Shown here: one piece after another, positions 41,178 to 42,529 of the stretch
Position numbering within the stretch: the stretch's first letter is position 1
Layout of the letters: each line of letters opens with the position of its first letter
From: Bacteroidales bacterium
GTDB lineage: Bacteria > Bacteroidota > Bacteroidia > Bacteroidales > Muribaculaceae
Reading direction: 5' to 3'
Assembly (NCBI GenBank): GCA_014800785.1
Contig: JAAVFK010000021.1
Span: 12,931-55,459, forward strand
Length of the DNA: 42,529 nt
Made by a program: the position numbers and the translations under genes
The notes under the pieces: model-generated
Databases searched by the model: none
What the model was told of the DNA's origin: nothing
The model's input: the letters and a program-made list of their open reading frames with translations, nothing else

Positions 41178-42529
41178 CTAATCGTTTGCTTTCGATAATG
41201 TGCGTCTCGTCAATATATACTTGGCCAATATACAGGCTATAAACGAAAGGAACGCTATGGCCAATAGATTGATCCAACTCCCGAATCTATCGTAGAGAAC
41301 AATGAAATTGAACCCTTGAATAGGTTTGCCCTCAAGATCGTAATATGAAGAGTCGGTACTTCCCGGTTCGGTGACTTTTATTATATTGTCTGAAAGCATC
41401 TGTTTATAGGTGAAAGAAAAGGGAAGTACGACGTTGCCCGAGGTGTCATATATAGCATAGAGATTTTTGCCTCCTTCGGCCACATTGGTTTCCTCAGCGT
41501 GTATACGGTAGAGTTTCTTGTGAATCTTCGTTATATCGCCATAGTCGATGTGCGGTATTTCCTCAACAAGCCGGTCTTTCAGGAACAGCCGGCCTTTGAA
41601 TCGGTAGATGGAATCCGGGACAGCGACGAGACCAAAGTCGTTCAATTGGGCAATGATGTACGTCGGGTTCATTATGGCGGTGTCACCGATTGCAAATCGC
41701 TCATTCGGATTGGATTTGTTGTAGTGAGGTGGAACAACCCATTTTCCTGTGCGGGTGTACTCGATTCCCCATGTCTGCGTGTCCCATGGACTATCAGCTA
41801 CACGTCGGCCGAACTGAAACCTATCTCTTACCGAGGTATTGTCCCAATAAACCACATCATTCCTACATGACTTACTGATTACAGGTTCAATAGGGTCAAA
41901 GAATAGATATGCGATAGTGATGACGGCTGTGATCACAGCATATAGGATCCAGCTATGTTCATTATATATCCTCCTGAAAAACTCCAAGATTCCTTTGTTG
42001 CTATCCCATATCGAGAGGTTGCTTAATCCCGACTCTTTCCAGACAATATTTTTCAGCTTTTCTACATTACCGGTCATAAAGGCCGCTTCCCCATCCTCGA
42101 ATGTTGATGCGTCGAAAAGAAGGGCATCGGATCGATATATCTTCAGTTGGACACCATCATATTCCCAAGGCAAAGATGGATTGCTTTCGGCTGAGATTCC
42201 ACAGGCTGCAATTTCATCCTTCAGATTCCGGAATTTTTCGGGCGTATATTGGTAATACTCCTTCACTGCGAATTGCTCGCCCTTCGTTTGATAGATTACC
42301 TTCAGATTTTCGGACGTCGCGGTGATCTTGACCCAGGTATATCTATAAGGGTTCGAAGTATCTGATATTACCAGGAGTTCAATTTTGTCGACTCCGGATC
42401 CAAGATCGGGTTCTGTCTCATGGGACTTACCCTTACCTCCCCACTTCCAATCGCTGTTTATGTCGGAATTGATGTCGCTTGTGTCCTCTACGCCTACAAT
42501 CTCGACATCGGTATCCTCTTCCGAGTCGG
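41178..42529 (-). CDS. Large two-helix membrane protein of unknown function, 5' end outside window
   Basis: The frame is open to the right edge of the window; translated bases 42267-42529 add 87 residues upstream of the first internal start, so at least 449 residues are visible and the true start lies outside. The first visible part is acidic (EEDTDVEIVGVEDTSDINSD), then a Gly/Lys/Trp stretch, then a beta-rich region (LVISDTSNPYRYTWVKI). Next is a helix ending IWDSNKGILEFFRRI, a first membrane segment (HSWILYAVITAVITIAYLFF), a roughly 200-residue external region with many Tyr/Asp, and a second membrane segment (INLLAIAFLSFIACILAKYIL) close to the C-terminus. No family recognised. Its stop is 44 bases before the LytTR start, suggesting a membrane sensor/LytTR pair. 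Confidence 0.7.
   Translation of the reverse strand, partial: DSEEDTDVEIVGVEDTSDINSDINSDWKWGGKGKSHETEPDLGSGVDKIELLVISDTSNPYRYTWVKITATSENLKVIYQTKGEQFAVKEYYQYTPEKFRNLKDEIAACGISAESNPSLPWEYDGVQLKIYRSDALLFDASTFEDGEAAFMTGNVEKLKNIVWKESGLSNLSIWDSNKGILEFFRRIYNEHSWILYAVITAVITIAYLFFDPIEPVISKSCRNDVVYWDNTSVRDRFQFGRRVADSPWDTQTWGIEYTRTGKWVVPPHYNKSNPNERFAIGDTAIMNPTYIIAQLNDFGLVAVPDSIYRFKGRLFLKDRLVEEIPHIDYGDITKIHKKLYRIHAEETNVAEGGKNLYAIYDTSGNVVLPFSFTYKQMLSDNIIKVTEPGSTDSSYYDLEGKPIQGFNFIVLYDRFGSWINLLAIAFLSFIACILAKYILTRRTLSKAND

Noticed and set aside
41134-41277. Longer start for the stand-alone LytTR protein
   Set aside because: It overlaps the upstream gene by 100 bases and adds sequence with no LytTR similarity.
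1-42529. CRISPR arrays, tRNA or rRNA genes, insertion sequences with transposase, prophage or integrase genes
   Set aside because: No regularly spaced repeats, no cloverleaf-like or rRNA sequence and no transposase or integrase motifs were seen.

Overview
The window comes from a Bacteroidales chromosome. The support is a T9SS PorQ homologue, promoters of the Bacteroidetes type (TTTG, about 20 bases, TAnnTTTG), no obvious Shine-Dalgarno sites (starts have A-rich upstream regions instead), zinc-free forms of S14, S4 and L36, and the gene order secY-map-infA-rpmJ-rpsM-rpsK-rpsD-rpoA-rplQ. The fairly GC-rich third codon positions and the paralogue style suggest a gut lineage such as Muribaculaceae; that is inference, not proof.

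Bases 1-19704 (+ strand) hold the end of fusA and the S10, spc and alpha ribosomal protein clusters fused into one run of 31 genes. The run is not uninterrupted. A strong hairpin lies before rplC, a textbook intrinsic terminator lies between rplP and rpmC, and a membrane phosphoethanolamine-transferase/sulfatase-family gene sits between rpsN and rpsH. That insertion has a terminator in front and a new promoter behind. A 407-base structured leader precedes rpsD.

Bases 19705-28260 hold envelope and signalling housekeeping genes: cardiolipin synthase, a LytS/LytTR-type two-component pair (lipoprotein-TPR sensor kinase plus regulator), a folP-cdaA pair (dihydropteroate synthase and diadenylate cyclase), porQ, and a small exported TonB-C-domain protein. 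Several have near-perfect Bacteroidetes promoters flanked by short palindromes or direct repeats that look like operators.

Bases 28261-42529 (all - strand) form the most interesting part, a tightly packed 14-gene island. In transcription order: a partial membrane protein, a stand-alone LytTR DNA-binding protein, an FHA/zinc-ribbon membrane protein, a transmembrane Ser/Thr kinase with MORN repeats, an exported FGE-fold protein, an exported BspA-like LRR protein, a glycine-zipper/EF-hand-like protein, a second LRR protein, a small exported coiled-coil protein, a second EF-hand-like protein, an exported caspase-like peptidase, a zinc-ribbon/FHA protein, a transmembrane PP2C phosphatase, and an exported FGE-like/Sel1 protein. 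Kinase, phosphatase and two phosphothreonine-reader (FHA) proteins form a complete reversible phospho-signalling set. The caspase, LRR, FGE-fold and Sel1 products are exported, so the proposed unit would link cytoplasmic phosphorylation to a periplasmic or surface response. A 30-nt hairpin repeat (three copies with compensatory stem changes), a 195-bp palindromic MITE-like element and a roughly 200-bp duplicated gene start show recent rearrangement of this island.
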